NCBI GenBank assembly: GCA_027575765.1
Contig: JANBPT010001198.1
Location: 1 to 12,585 of the forward strand
DNA from: Tieghemiomyces parasiticus
Taxonomy: Eukaryota > Kickxellomycota > Dimargaritomycetes > Dimargaritales > Dimargaritaceae
Direction: 5' to 3'
DNA: 12,585 bases
Shown: positions 1 through 6,298 of the stretch, piece by piece
Layout of the letters: every line of letters begins with the position of its first letter
How positions within the stretch are numbered: position 1 is the first letter of the stretch
The notes under the pieces: generated by a model
The model's input: only the letters and a program-made list of their open reading frames with translations
Database searches by the model: none
What the model was told of the DNA's origin: nothing
Made by a program: the position numbers and the translations under genes

Positions 1-212
1 GATAGATGCGAATAGATTCTTACCTTGTAGATCGGCGATTCTGCAGGCAAGCGAGGAGAGAGAGATCTAGATGAAGCCGTGGCAGGCCCAAGGCAGTTAT
101 GTTCGGAACGGCGTGGCTGTCGTAGACTGGCCCCGCGGGGTTTCCCACCGGCCCGCCGAAAGTTGCGAGGTGGGCGGGCGATAGCCAAGGCGTGATGGTC
201 AGAGGCCAACAT
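1..212 (-). CDS. Probable first coding exon of an unidentified gene, continuing beyond the left edge
   Basis: On the minus strand an ATG at 212-210, preceded by a run of seven A (so A at -3), opens a frame of exactly 63 codons. It ends in AAG at 26-24, followed at once by GTAAGA (23-18), a near-consensus 5' splice site in phase 0. The remaining 23 bases would be intron. The first upstream in-frame stop is at 308-306, with no other ATG between. The peptide begins MLASDHHALAIARPPRNF, is rich in Arg (about a dozen) with few acidic residues, then becomes Ser/Pro-rich and ends SPIYK. This composition would suit a mitochondrial presequence or a disordered N-terminus, which is inference only. I recognise no family. 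A longer-looking overlapping frame (20-250) lacks an ATG start and is probably a shadow. Confidence 0.5.
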   Translation of the reverse strand, partial: MLASDHHALAIARPPRNFRRAGGKPRGASLRQPRRSEHNCLGPATASSRSLSPRLPAESPIYKVRIYSHL

Positions 213-571
213 TTTTTTTCTTCCACCACCACTTTGAGGTGACCAGACAACCGTATGAGTTCGGCTGGCAGGTCCCAGGTTCCGGCAGGCCCATGCAGGC
301 CATTGCTAAAGTCCTAGCTCACAGTCGAATTGACCCGTACCTAATTTCTTCTAGGCCGGTGGTTTAAGGTATCTGTTGTCCACACACCTAGCATCTCCTT
401 CTTCAAGGCGTATCTCAGCCCCCTCCTCACTATCACAAGGCCGCTGGGCGGCTGTAGGTAGGCCTATCCTGGCCCAATCAAGCTGGCAAATTTCGCATGG
501 GCTTCCCCGTCCATCAGACCCACCGGGAAGAAATACTTGCGGACGGCTAGCCACCTGGTGGACGAAATTAA

Positions 572-581
572 ATCACGTGAT
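572..581. promoter_or_regulatory. E-box palindrome ATCACGTGAT
   Basis: A perfect 10-bp palindrome with a CACGTG core, the type bound by bHLH factors of the Cbf1/Pho4 class. It is followed directly by a CACATG half-match (TATCACATGAC). It lies about 360 bp upstream of the ATG of the left-edge minus-strand gene. The same 10-mer occurs again at 5567-5576 upstream of RPL13. Binding is inferred from the motif alone. Confidence 0.4.
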
Positions 582-634
582 ATCACATGACTTTAATTGA
601 AGATATAGGGTGCCCATCAGTGGCCAGGCCCCAT

Positions 635-652
635 TCCATTGCGACCAATGGA
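635..652. promoter_or_regulatory. Two CCAAT boxes in inverted arrangement
   Basis: TCCATTG, four bases (CGAC), then CAATGGA form 7-bp perfect inverted arms. Each arm contains a CCAAT element on opposite strands, the target type of the HAP/NF-Y complex. It sits between RIB4's 3' end and the left-edge gene, about 430 bp upstream of that gene's ATG. It could also simply be a small hairpin. Confidence 0.3.
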
Positions 653-793
653 TCGGTGGTATCTGAGGCTAGGTCGAACCTCTTTAAGCGAGGTAAATCG
701 CCATAATGTCTGACAGTCGCAGCTACTTCGCGCCTGCTTGCTAGAGTACTGTCAGTTGATAAGCACCGACCCGTGTTTACATCTATGCCTATG

Positions 794-799
794 TTTATT
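794..799 (-). terminator. Poly(A) signal AATAAA for RIB4
   Basis: TTTATT on the plus strand reads AATAAA on the minus strand, starting 86 nt beyond the RIB4 stop codon. This is the expected distance and orientation for the 3' end of the RIB4 transcript. Confidence 0.6.
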
Positions 800-884
800 C
801 GACGCCCAAGTCACCAGATAAGTGGTTGCCACGTCCGGCGGTCCCCAGCAGGGGGGGCAAAGGTCGAGATTGCCCATATAGCCG

Positions 885-1529
885 TTACAGCTTCAGTAGG
901 GCCATTTCGACGGCGGCGGCACCCCAGTCCTCACCGTGGTTGTGCCCCTTGTTGCTGGGGTTGGTGCCAAGGCCTGCACGTTCTAGGGCCTGCTGATCAT
1001 CGAGACACGCCAACACGCCAAAGATGACGGGCACACCGGTATCAAGGCCCACCCGGGTGATGCCCTGGGTGACCGCCTCGCAGATATATTCAAAGTGCAT
1101 GGTGGAGCCCTTAATCAAAACGCCGATACAAATCACAGCATCAAACGGCCCATTGGACTTGGCTGAACCCGTGGCGGGGTTGGGTGACTGAACCGCCTCG
1201 GCTGCTGCCTTCTCACTCGACTCGGCCATGAGGTCGTCCATGAGGTTATGCACGCCCTCCGAAACATTGGCGATGAGATTTGATGACCGTTGCTGGGACT
1301 GCTGAATGAGGCGCTGGGCCGCGAAGGGCAGCTCGTAGGCGCCAGGAACCGACTGTACCACAATGTTCTGCGGCGCGACATGGTACTGGTTCACCATGGT
1401 GTCTTTGGCGCCCTGCACCAAAGCTTCGACGACTTTGTCATTCCAGCGCGTGCGCACGATGAGAATACGCAGCGACGAACCGTCGAGGTTCTTGCCGGAA
1501 GCGGTGAGGCCCTTGTGGAAAGTAGTCAT
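885..1529 (-). CDS. RIB4: 6,7-dimethyl-8-ribityllumazine synthase (lumazine synthase)
   Basis: This enzyme catalyses the penultimate step of riboflavin synthesis. It condenses 5-amino-6-ribitylaminouracil with 3,4-dihydroxy-2-butanone 4-phosphate to give 6,7-dimethyl-8-ribityllumazine. The 214-residue product has the family landmarks in order: VRTRWND (25-31), the VPGAYELPFAAQRL substrate-binding segment (61-74), GVLIKGSTMHFEYI (136-149) with catalytic His145, GVPVIFGVL (165-173), ERAG (183-186) with the conserved active-site Arg184, and GHNHGEDWGAAAVEM (195-209). Relative to the yeast protein there is an in-frame, Ser/Ala-rich insertion at about residues 80-127. Many filamentous fungi carry one in the same place, so I do not read it as an intron. 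The start at 1529 is the first ATG in frame, has A at -3, and gives the usual fungal N-terminus; the frame upstream to 1577 has no ATG. It is intronless, single-domain, probably cytosolic, and in the family assembles as pentamers or larger. Confidence 0.97.
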   Translation of the reverse strand: MTTFHKGLTASGKNLDGSSLRILIVRTRWNDKVVEALVQGAKDTMVNQYHVAPQNIVVQSVPGAYELPFAAQRLIQQSQQRSSNLIANVSEGVHNLMDDLMAESSEKAAAEAVQSPNPATGSAKSNGPFDAVICIGVLIKGSTMHFEYICEAVTQGITRVGLDTGVPVIFGVLACLDDQQALERAGLGTNPSNKGHNHGEDWGAAAVEMALLKL

Positions 1530-2316
1530 GGTGTAAATTGATGGGAGGTAAGGGTGGGTAGATTTGGGAAGTGGCAAAATTGGCTATGACAATGAGTAAA
1601 GATACGAAGCTAAGTAGAATAGTGACCAGGTGGGTTTGAAAGGAAACCGTGGGTGGTCAAAGCTGTGAGAGGCTGGCGGCGGGACAAGGACATTGAGGGG
1701 TTGTGAGACCAAAGGGGGGAGGGGAGAGGCGTTGAATAGGTACGAAACCACAAAACCAAACGAGAGCGCGGGAATAATCTGGGGAGGGGCGGGGTTGAGT
1801 GTATAGAGTCCTAATAGGTCTGACGTTTAAGACGCCGACCCGCTTGGCTCCAACGCGTCAGCAGTGGCCTGCCCCTGGGGGTGCTGCAGGCTGGTATGAC
1901 CGCGGGGGCTACTATCATTTGTAATCGAGTTTGCGCTATGTGATGATGGATAGCACACCACTAGTGTGTAATATTTGCAGCACGTGTTCCGTGAATTTGC
2001 GCTTCAATGGATGTAAATTTTGTATTTAACGAGGCGAGCCGTTTGCGTCAATGAGCATACAGCAAAGTGAGAAATGCTAGCAGAGTGGCAAAAGGTCGAG
2101 CTTATCAGTACGTGGTCTCACAGCAGATTGCAGTTGTTCCATCCATTTTTTAGATGAGGCCTCTCTGCCGAACCGACTCACCTCTAGGGTGCTTCCCCTC
2201 CATTACATCGCATGAAGAGTGGCCCGAGTAGCTTGCTTTTGTCATAGCTTGGCCCTGCGATGACTGGACTGGAAGGTTCTCCATGGGCCTGGCGGAGAAC
2301 AGCCTTTGTGCTGGCT
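1530..2316. other. RIB4 upstream region
   Basis: No ORF here looks coding. The first 250 bases upstream of RIB4 are purine-rich on the plus strand (runs of G and GGGGAGG at about 1700-1795), so C/T-rich on the RIB4 sense strand, as in many fungal promoters. A CCAAT on the RIB4 strand lies at 1583-1579, about 50 bp before the ATG. I see no TATA box close to the gene. A CACGTG core is present at 1981-1986. Farther right the sequence is AT-richer and featureless. Confidence 0.5.
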
Positions 2317-2499
2317 CTACACCCACAGATTCTGGCCAGCAGTAGTAGTGGCCTTCTGCTTTGCAGCCTTGGCAAGCGCCAGACCACCACCATCACCATC
2401 ATCCTGGGACTTTGCACACTGGAACCACTCCGGAATTTCATCATTGTCCCGGAGGCCCAAGAGGATGGTGGTGTAGTAAATACACGGGGGTTGAGGATA
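2317..2499 (-). CDS. Exon-like stretch, possible C-terminal exon of an unidentified gene
   Basis: On the minus strand, 60 sense codons run from just after GCATAG (a possible 3' splice site, AG at 2501-2500) to a TAG at 2319-2317. There is no ATG in frame. Codon choice looks genuinely coding (Lys always AAG; Gln mostly CAG), and the peptide is protein-like. It has a short hydrophobic start (YYTTILLGL), then an acidic segment (RDNDEIPEWFQ), an Asp/Gly run, an Ala/Lys-rich stretch (LALAKAAKQKA), and ends GQNLWV. I recognise no family. I could not join it to an upstream exon: the sequence to 2760 contains TATATAA (2525-2519) and AATAAA-like strings, but no clear donor or ATG exon. It could be a decayed fragment. 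Confidence 0.3.
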   Translation of the reverse strand, partial: YPQPPCIYYTTILLGLRDNDEIPEWFQCAKSQDDGDGGGLALAKAAKQKATTTAGQNLWV

Positions 2500-2841
2500 C
2501 TATGCAAACGTAGAGGGTTATATAGCAGTCTCTCGTTTATTAAAGTGGCTTGCGGACATATATTTTATACCCATTCCGGCCTTGACTTCCAACCGTTGAT
2601 GCGAAGCGGCAGTAGTAATGAATACATCATGGCAATGCGGCAGGGAAAAACACAGCATGAAGGAGACGAGAGGACACTTAAGTAGGATATCATAAGAACA
2701 ACTAATCGTAGGATAATGTACCAAACGGTGCAGGCGACTTCGATGGACTCAGGTTAGCGTGATCGTTTCGAATCCAAGGGAGAGGTCGCTGTTAAGGCTG
2801 CGGTCATAAGATGGCGATTATTCCGACCACAATCATCAGCA
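2500..2841. other. AT-rich spacer
   Basis: No gene is convincing. A minus-strand open frame at 2518-2724 starts without ATG, and its internal ATG gives only about 46 codons of ordinary composition. A plus-strand frame at 2260-2685 crosses the spacer but lies antisense to the better-looking 2317-2499 stretch. Confidence 0.35.
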
Positions 2842-3159
2842 ATGGTGGTGAATAATACCCCCGATCAGTTCTCAGCCCAGTCATCAATGGCATTGGCCTA
2901 TGCTAGTATGGCAAGTAGCGTCTACCTTGGCACTGTCGGTGCAGCTCGAGGACTTGGTAACATCAACAGCAACAGGCGCAACGCAGAATCCGCTCGTTCT
3001 GGCGCAGAACGCGACAACGCATACTGGCTGGCCACAACTCGTGCAAACAACGTATCACCCAAGACGCACAATTGGCGAGTGGGTAGCGCAAACCTCCCTA
3101 TCTCAGCAGGCGCCAAAATAAATCTGCTGCTATGCGAACACCTCTGCAAAATGCAGTAG
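2842..3159 (+). CDS. Hypothetical 105-codon ORF, doubtful
   Basis: The ATG at 2842 has G at -3 and G at +4 and opens 105 codons to a TAG. The product begins MVVNNTPDQFSAQSSMALAY, is rich in Ala, Ser, Asn and Arg, and has no recognisable domain, signal peptide or membrane segment. A second plus-strand frame (ATG 2900, stop at 3119-3121) is open over the same DNA and encodes a Thr/Gln/Ala-rich peptide ending GEWVAQTSLSQQAPK that looks equally protein-like. At most one is real. Codons here end in A far more often than in RIB4, RPL13 or the large gene at 8096, so if coding it is lowly expressed, of foreign origin, or a remnant. Confidence 0.22.
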   Translation: MVVNNTPDQFSAQSSMALAYASMASSVYLGTVGAARGLGNINSNRRNAESARSGAERDNAYWLATTRANNVSPKTHNWRVGSANLPISAGAKINLLLCEHLCKMQ

Positions 3160-4246
3160 ATATGGTAGCCTTTTAAACTGGACCATACTTTAAATTGGCC
3201 GGCGTTACGGTTTAGACCGACCAGTCGGCTATCCAATCTTATTCGATAGATACCCTTTCCTCGCCACTACCCGCTCCCCGTACCAGTCTGTCACATTGGA
3301 ACCGGCTACAACTGGATCCAATTAATTTACGCTTGTTTATCCGCCACCTCATCTTCTCTGCGCCCGACCTTGGCGCTAGCATCACGTAGTGGTGATGGGT
3401 AGCAGGGCAAAGTTCGAAGGCCGGCGCATAAGTGGGCAAGAAAATTAAAGGACGAAGCCAGGATGGAAACCTACCTATCCCTTCTCTCATTTGCCTGCAG
3501 CCCCGTATCCTCCGGCATCCCGAATGCCTCCCCCTTCCCCATCATCATAGTATTGTTTACCATACGACATGTTTTCCTACAACTCCCTCCCCGCGTGTCG
3601 GCTATCCCGCGCCAGCCCTTGAGCCGAGGAAACACTTCAGCTGGGAGCGTCCTAACCTGTCAACAATGACGTAGAATGACGATCGGTGTATCGGGATTAC
3701 GGTCGCTGGCTAGAAGTGGCGTAACGTGGAGTGTCGCTAGCTCTCGATGGATGCCTCCCAATAGGGGTCGTACCGAGTCCGAGATGTAACACAATCCTGT
3801 ACCGCCGTGGCCAACCAATACCGAATAAAGACTGCCATGTCTAACTGTATATCTATGAAGAGCAGCTGGTCCGCGTGAATGTCTCCATGACCGTGGGGGG
3901 GGGAGTGGTGGATTGGGGAGGAGGGTGCGAAGTGCGGGAACGCGTCCCCTCTCCGTATCTGGTAGACTATTTTTATATTTCCCTGCCGTCGCCATGCTCC
4001 ACCACTCCCACAGCCTCCTTAGGAGAATTGGCTTCCGCCCAACGGACGCCTGGACTATATATACACCATGTCGGCCGCCTTTACCTAAAAATACACCAAT
4101 CGCCGATATAATTTCCTACCATCTGGCCGCACCTCTTCATCCCTTCACCACTTCCTGTAGCCTCGCCTACCGATACCACCGCCTTCGCGGCCAACATTTA
4201 AACCTGCCTGACCCATCCGTCCCTGCTAGCCCATTCATGGTTGCGC
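3160..4246. other. Long spacer upstream of the small secreted-protein gene
   Basis: No supported gene. An ATG at 3463 with good context (AGGATGG) opens 68 codons beginning METYLSLLSFACSPVSSG, which is faintly signal-peptide-like but otherwise Pro-rich and unremarkable. A minus-strand ATG ORF of 111 codons (3995-3660) overlaps it by only ten bases and looks random. From about 3860 the plus strand becomes C-rich with poly-G at 3895-3902. TATATATA occurs at 4056-4063, and the sequence grades into the promoter of the gene at 4309. Confidence 0.45.
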
Positions 4247-4253
4247 TATATAA
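4247..4253 (+). promoter_or_regulatory. TATA box of the 4309 gene
   Basis: TATATAA lies 56 bp before the ATG at 4309. That leaves room for a start site about 30 bp downstream and a short leader. This placement is the main reason for choosing 4309 over the upstream in-frame ATGs at 4237 and about 3993, which lie before or within the promoter. Confidence 0.5.
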
Positions 4254-4308
4254 CGACACCTCCACCCTAAACCCCCACTGCCTCGCCCTTCCTAAAGTCT
4301 TCACCGCC

Positions 4309-4650
4309 ATGCGTCCTTCGACCGTTTTTAACCTCGCTCCTTTCATCTGCCTGGGGTTCCTAGCTTCCGAGTTGTCAGGTACTCCCGTCGAACAACTCAC
4401 TCACCACCACTCGGGAAAACCTCAGCAGCATGTCTCCATTGACGAGAGCCTCAACGTCTACTATAGATCTAAAATTACCTGGGAGGATAATCAGGCCCAA
4501 TTTGTATCTGACTCGGAAGATGAAGTCCCGAGCTGCTCGCCACTTCACCCGGGCAAGTTGACGGTGGCCAAATTGAACCCAACGACCGATAACACGCGGC
4601 GCCGTGTGCGCCTCCTGCGCCCAGCAGTTACGGCCAATACGGTCTGCTAA
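4309..4650 (+). CDS. Predicted small secreted protein, unknown function
   Basis: This 113-residue protein begins with a plausible signal peptide: MRPST, then a hydrophobic core of about residues 6-19 (VFNLAPFICLGFLA), with likely cleavage near SG-TP (24/25). The mature part is hydrophilic. It has a His/Gln-rich segment (31-41), SIDESLNVYYRSKITWED (43-60), an acidic patch SDSEDEV (67-73), and a very basic segment RRRVRLLRP (97-105) before a C-terminal NTVC. The tribasic RRR could be a Kex2-type processing site, which is inference. Only two cysteines (76 and 113) remain after cleavage, so it is not a typical Cys-rich effector. I recognise no family. The frame is open for another 130 codons upstream without an adjacent start, so a longer or spliced N-terminus is possible. 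Gene-level support comes from the TATA box at 4247 and AATAAA at 4737. Confidence 0.55.
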   Translation: MRPSTVFNLAPFICLGFLASELSGTPVEQLTHHHSGKPQQHVSIDESLNVYYRSKITWEDNQAQFVSDSEDEVPSCSPLHPGKLTVAKLNPTTDNTRRRVRLLRPAVTANTVC

Positions 4651-4736
4651 GGGGTTCCTTCACCACCATTACCCTTTTATTATTGATATTGATCCTATTC
4701 CATATCCACACGGTCACCGCCAGTAGTGTCTTTTTC

Positions 4737-4742
4737 AATAAA
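4737..4742 (+). terminator. Poly(A) signal AATAAA
   Basis: AATAAA starts 87 nt after the stop codon of the 4309-4650 gene, in a T/A-rich stretch. Distance and orientation fit the 3' end of that transcript. Confidence 0.5.
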
Positions 4743-4789
4743 TTACTATTGTTAATAGCAATTAGATATAATGAGCCGACAGATACATG

Positions 4790-4822
4790 GCGCTCCTTGG
4801 TTTGAACTTTCACAAGGAGCGC
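4790..4822. repeat. Perfect 10-bp inverted repeat (stem-loop)
   Basis: GCGCTCCTTG at 4790-4799 and its exact reverse complement CAAGGAGCGC at 4813-4822 flank a 13-base loop. GCGCTCC also recurs in the same orientation at 4819-4825 and 4849-4855, giving three copies spaced 29 and 30 bp apart. It lies about 50 bp past the poly(A) signal of the secreted-protein gene. Function is unknown. Confidence 0.6.
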
Positions 4823-5118
4823 TCCGGCGGTATAGCCACCAATTGCCAGCGCTCCATTCAGGCAGTTGGCCCTGCCCGTCCGACTTGGTGTAGAGTTTCC
4901 TCATTAGCCCCCACTTGGTCATGCCTGATTCATGCTCCCCTCCCCCAACCATGTTGTACGCGGGTCCATCCGCGTGACTTGCGACCTCTTACTCCTCACC
5001 AAGTAAGTTGGGCTCCACACCCAATTCCCCCCGTCTTAAAGTAACCTTTGGTCACAATGCTCATGTCTATCACTCTGGCGTGGGATAACCCCCTAGCAAC
5101 TTAATTTTACACACTCTC

Positions 5119-5125
5119 TATATAA
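5119..5125 (+). promoter_or_regulatory. TATATAA, possible TATA box
   Basis: A good TATA match followed by G, about 92 bp before the first ATG (5211), which opens only 18 codons. With no convincing ORF behind it, it may be fortuitous or serve a spliced or non-coding transcript. Confidence 0.2.
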
Positions 5126-5383
5126 GTTACTTGGTCGTTACCTAAATTGACAACGGGTGGACGAAGTCGGTACTACACCAATATCCAGAGAGGCCAGGCC
5201 CATTCCGAAAATGGTGAAAATGAGTTTGCTGAGGGTGCAAATAGAACCAGTTCCGATTCCAAGTTGAACGGGGTGAGTCGACCCAGTGCTCATAGCTGAC
5301 CACATCACCAGCCAAGGATCGTGAAGAAGCGGGTTTGGCCCAGCGTCTCAGCTGGTCTGGCTCACGGGTGGTGTGGCAATTAG
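5126..5383 (+). CDS. Exon-like stretch with a possible 39-nt intron; no start codon
   Basis: After a TAA at 5123-5125 the frame is open for 57 codons to TGA at 5297. It encodes a hydrophilic, protein-like segment (RYYTNIQRGQAHSENGENEF onward) that reaches SKLNG at 5272. GTGAGT follows at 5273. A CACCAG acceptor at 5306-5311 and a CTGAC branch-like string at 5295-5299 would define a 39-nt phase-0 intron. It would continue as a basic 23-codon tail (PRIVKKRVWPSVSAG onward) to TAG at 5381-5383. No ATG is in frame, so an upstream exon would be needed. The intron is very short. It could be part of an undetected gene or chance. Confidence 0.2.
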
Positions 5384-5384
5384 C

Positions 5385-5437
5385 GTCAGTAGTGTCGATG
5401 CACGGTTAGCCGGATATACGCATCGACCGACGCTGAC
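5385..5437. repeat. Interrupted hairpin (inverted repeat)
   Basis: GTCGATGC (5394-5401) pairs perfectly with GCATCGAC (5420-5427) across an 18-base loop. The stem resumes outside a small internal loop as GTCAG (5385-5389) with CTGAC (5433-5437), for 13 pairs in all. It lies in the RPL13 upstream region. It does not fold as a tRNA. The role is unknown. Confidence 0.5.
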
Positions 5438-5545
5438 CGACAGGTTACTAATTTCCCCTTACAACGGGGTGGGTATAGGGAAGCGGGCGGGGCGGGCAAC
5501 CTAGTGCATTGAGCGCCGCAGCCAGTGGGCCTTTGTGGATAGGAG

Positions 5546-5931
5546 TATATAAGTATTGGCGTCACTATCACGTGATATATGTCGTTCCCATTCTTGGGTT
5601 GACCCAATGGCTGGCTAGGGATGGGCATCCAGCTGTTCCTCCATGGCTACCGCTGGCTCGCCACTACTTTTTTTTCCCTACCCACCCGCCGTGCACCTGC
5701 CACTTTGACCACACTCTGGGTATCGGCCACCCTCAGGCCTCAGAGGCTGCGTCAAACTGGCTACCACCCGAACTGTCCCTATAGGTCCAGTCAAAGTTGC
5801 TGGCCCTAATCGGTGTAGGGTGAGTATTATTGACCGCCCAGGCATGTAAAGCCATTGATTCCTCCTCTCTTTCTGTGTAAACTATTTTCCCTTTAGTTAC
5901 CAGACGGCATCTTCGCTAACCGATTATACAG
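5546..5931 (+). promoter_or_regulatory. RPL13 promoter and probable non-coding first exon
   Basis: TATATAAG at 5546-5553 and the 12-bp E-box palindrome TATCACGTGATA at 5566-5577 lie 350-390 bp before the proposed donor at 5932. Nearer the donor is a pyrimidine-rich tract (TCCTCCTCTCTTTCTGTG, about 5860-5878), of the kind found at ribosomal-protein gene start sites. The bases 5897-5931 just before GTAAGC carry no ATG in frame with eL13 after an in-frame TAG at 5894, so this exon should be untranslated. A 62-codon ATG ORF at 5621-5809 begins MGIQLFLHGYRWLATTFFSL but is otherwise unremarkable. Confidence 0.4.
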
Positions 5932-6297
5932 GTAAGCACGCCGTCTCCGCCGCTGCCCGATCCTCTCCTGAGACACCCACCGCCGCACTGCTCACCTCGG
6001 ACCGTCCGTAGCATCCATCCATCCATCCGTCGACTCGCTGCCTCGGCTGCCCACTCGTAGTGTATCTGGCGGACTAGCAACAGACGACTGTTAAAAGTTG
6101 TATGCCGAACGAATGGACCGATGCTCCGGCTGGGGTCCATTGTTGGCGTATTCGCTCCTTACCCCGGAATGCGAGTCGAGCTCAACGCTCAGCGAATCTG
6201 AGTTAAGAAGTTGGCTTTAGCCCCTTACCTTCCCGACCGATTCCCGGAATGCTAACCCTCTGTTTTACGAATCGCTCACCTTTCCTCTCCCCCACAG
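5932..6297 (+). other. Probable 5' leader intron of RPL13
   Basis: ACAG|GTAAGC at 5932 is a strong donor. The 3' end has a CTAAC branch-like element (6252-6256) about 40 nt before a pyrimidine-rich CCTTTCCTCTCCCCCACAG ending at 6297. The next base (G6298) directly precedes the eL13 ATG. Introns at or near the start codon are common in ribosomal-protein genes. The acceptor is well supported; the donor is the best candidate but not unique (CAT|GTAAAG at 5845 is another). A (CATC)4 microsatellite lies inside at 6012-6027. Confidence 0.5.
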
Positions 6298-6298
6298 G

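Larger units (their letters stand above)
213..793. other. Intergenic region, promoter side of the left-edge gene
   Basis: No convincing gene is visible. Short open frames on both strands around 351-600 overlap each other, and at least some rely on non-ATG starts. The region carries the E-box palindrome at 572-581 and the paired CCAAT boxes at 635-652, and ends at the RIB4 poly(A) signal. It therefore probably contains the promoter of the minus-strand gene at 1-212 and the transcription end of RIB4. Confidence 0.5.
4743..5545. other. Spacer with inverted repeats and exon-like sequence
   Basis: No confident gene. The segment contains the stem-loop at 4790-4822 and three copies of GCGCTCC. An 85-codon ATG frame at 4787-5044 starts inside that hairpin and has ordinary composition. 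It also contains a TATATAA at 5119-5125, the exon-like stretch at 5126-5383 and a second hairpin at 5385-5437. From 5546 the promoter region of RPL13 begins. Confidence 0.4.

Noticed and set aside
1530..1577. 16-codon N-terminal extension of lumazine synthase
   Set aside because: It has no ATG (it would need TTG), and the family N-terminus fits the ATG at 1529.
2765..2775. GTTTCGAATCC, similar to a tRNA B box
   Set aside because: No A box at the right distance upstream and no acceptor or anticodon stem can be formed.
3380..3397. CATCAC...GTGATG inverted arms around GTAGTG
   Set aside because: Only 6-bp arms in a spacer, with no neighbouring signal; expected by chance at this length scale.
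3660..3995. 111-codon minus-strand ATG ORF
   Set aside because: The codon use is unlike that of the confirmed genes, no motif is visible, and its start lies in the promoter region of the 4309 gene on the other strand.
3913..4308. N-terminal extension of the small secreted protein to 245 residues
   Set aside because: It starts at TTG, runs through the TATA box at 4247, and has random-looking composition. The signal peptide at 4309 would become internal.
6012..6027. (CATC)4 tandem repeat
   Set aside because: A short microsatellite inside the probable RPL13 leader intron; too short to be notable.
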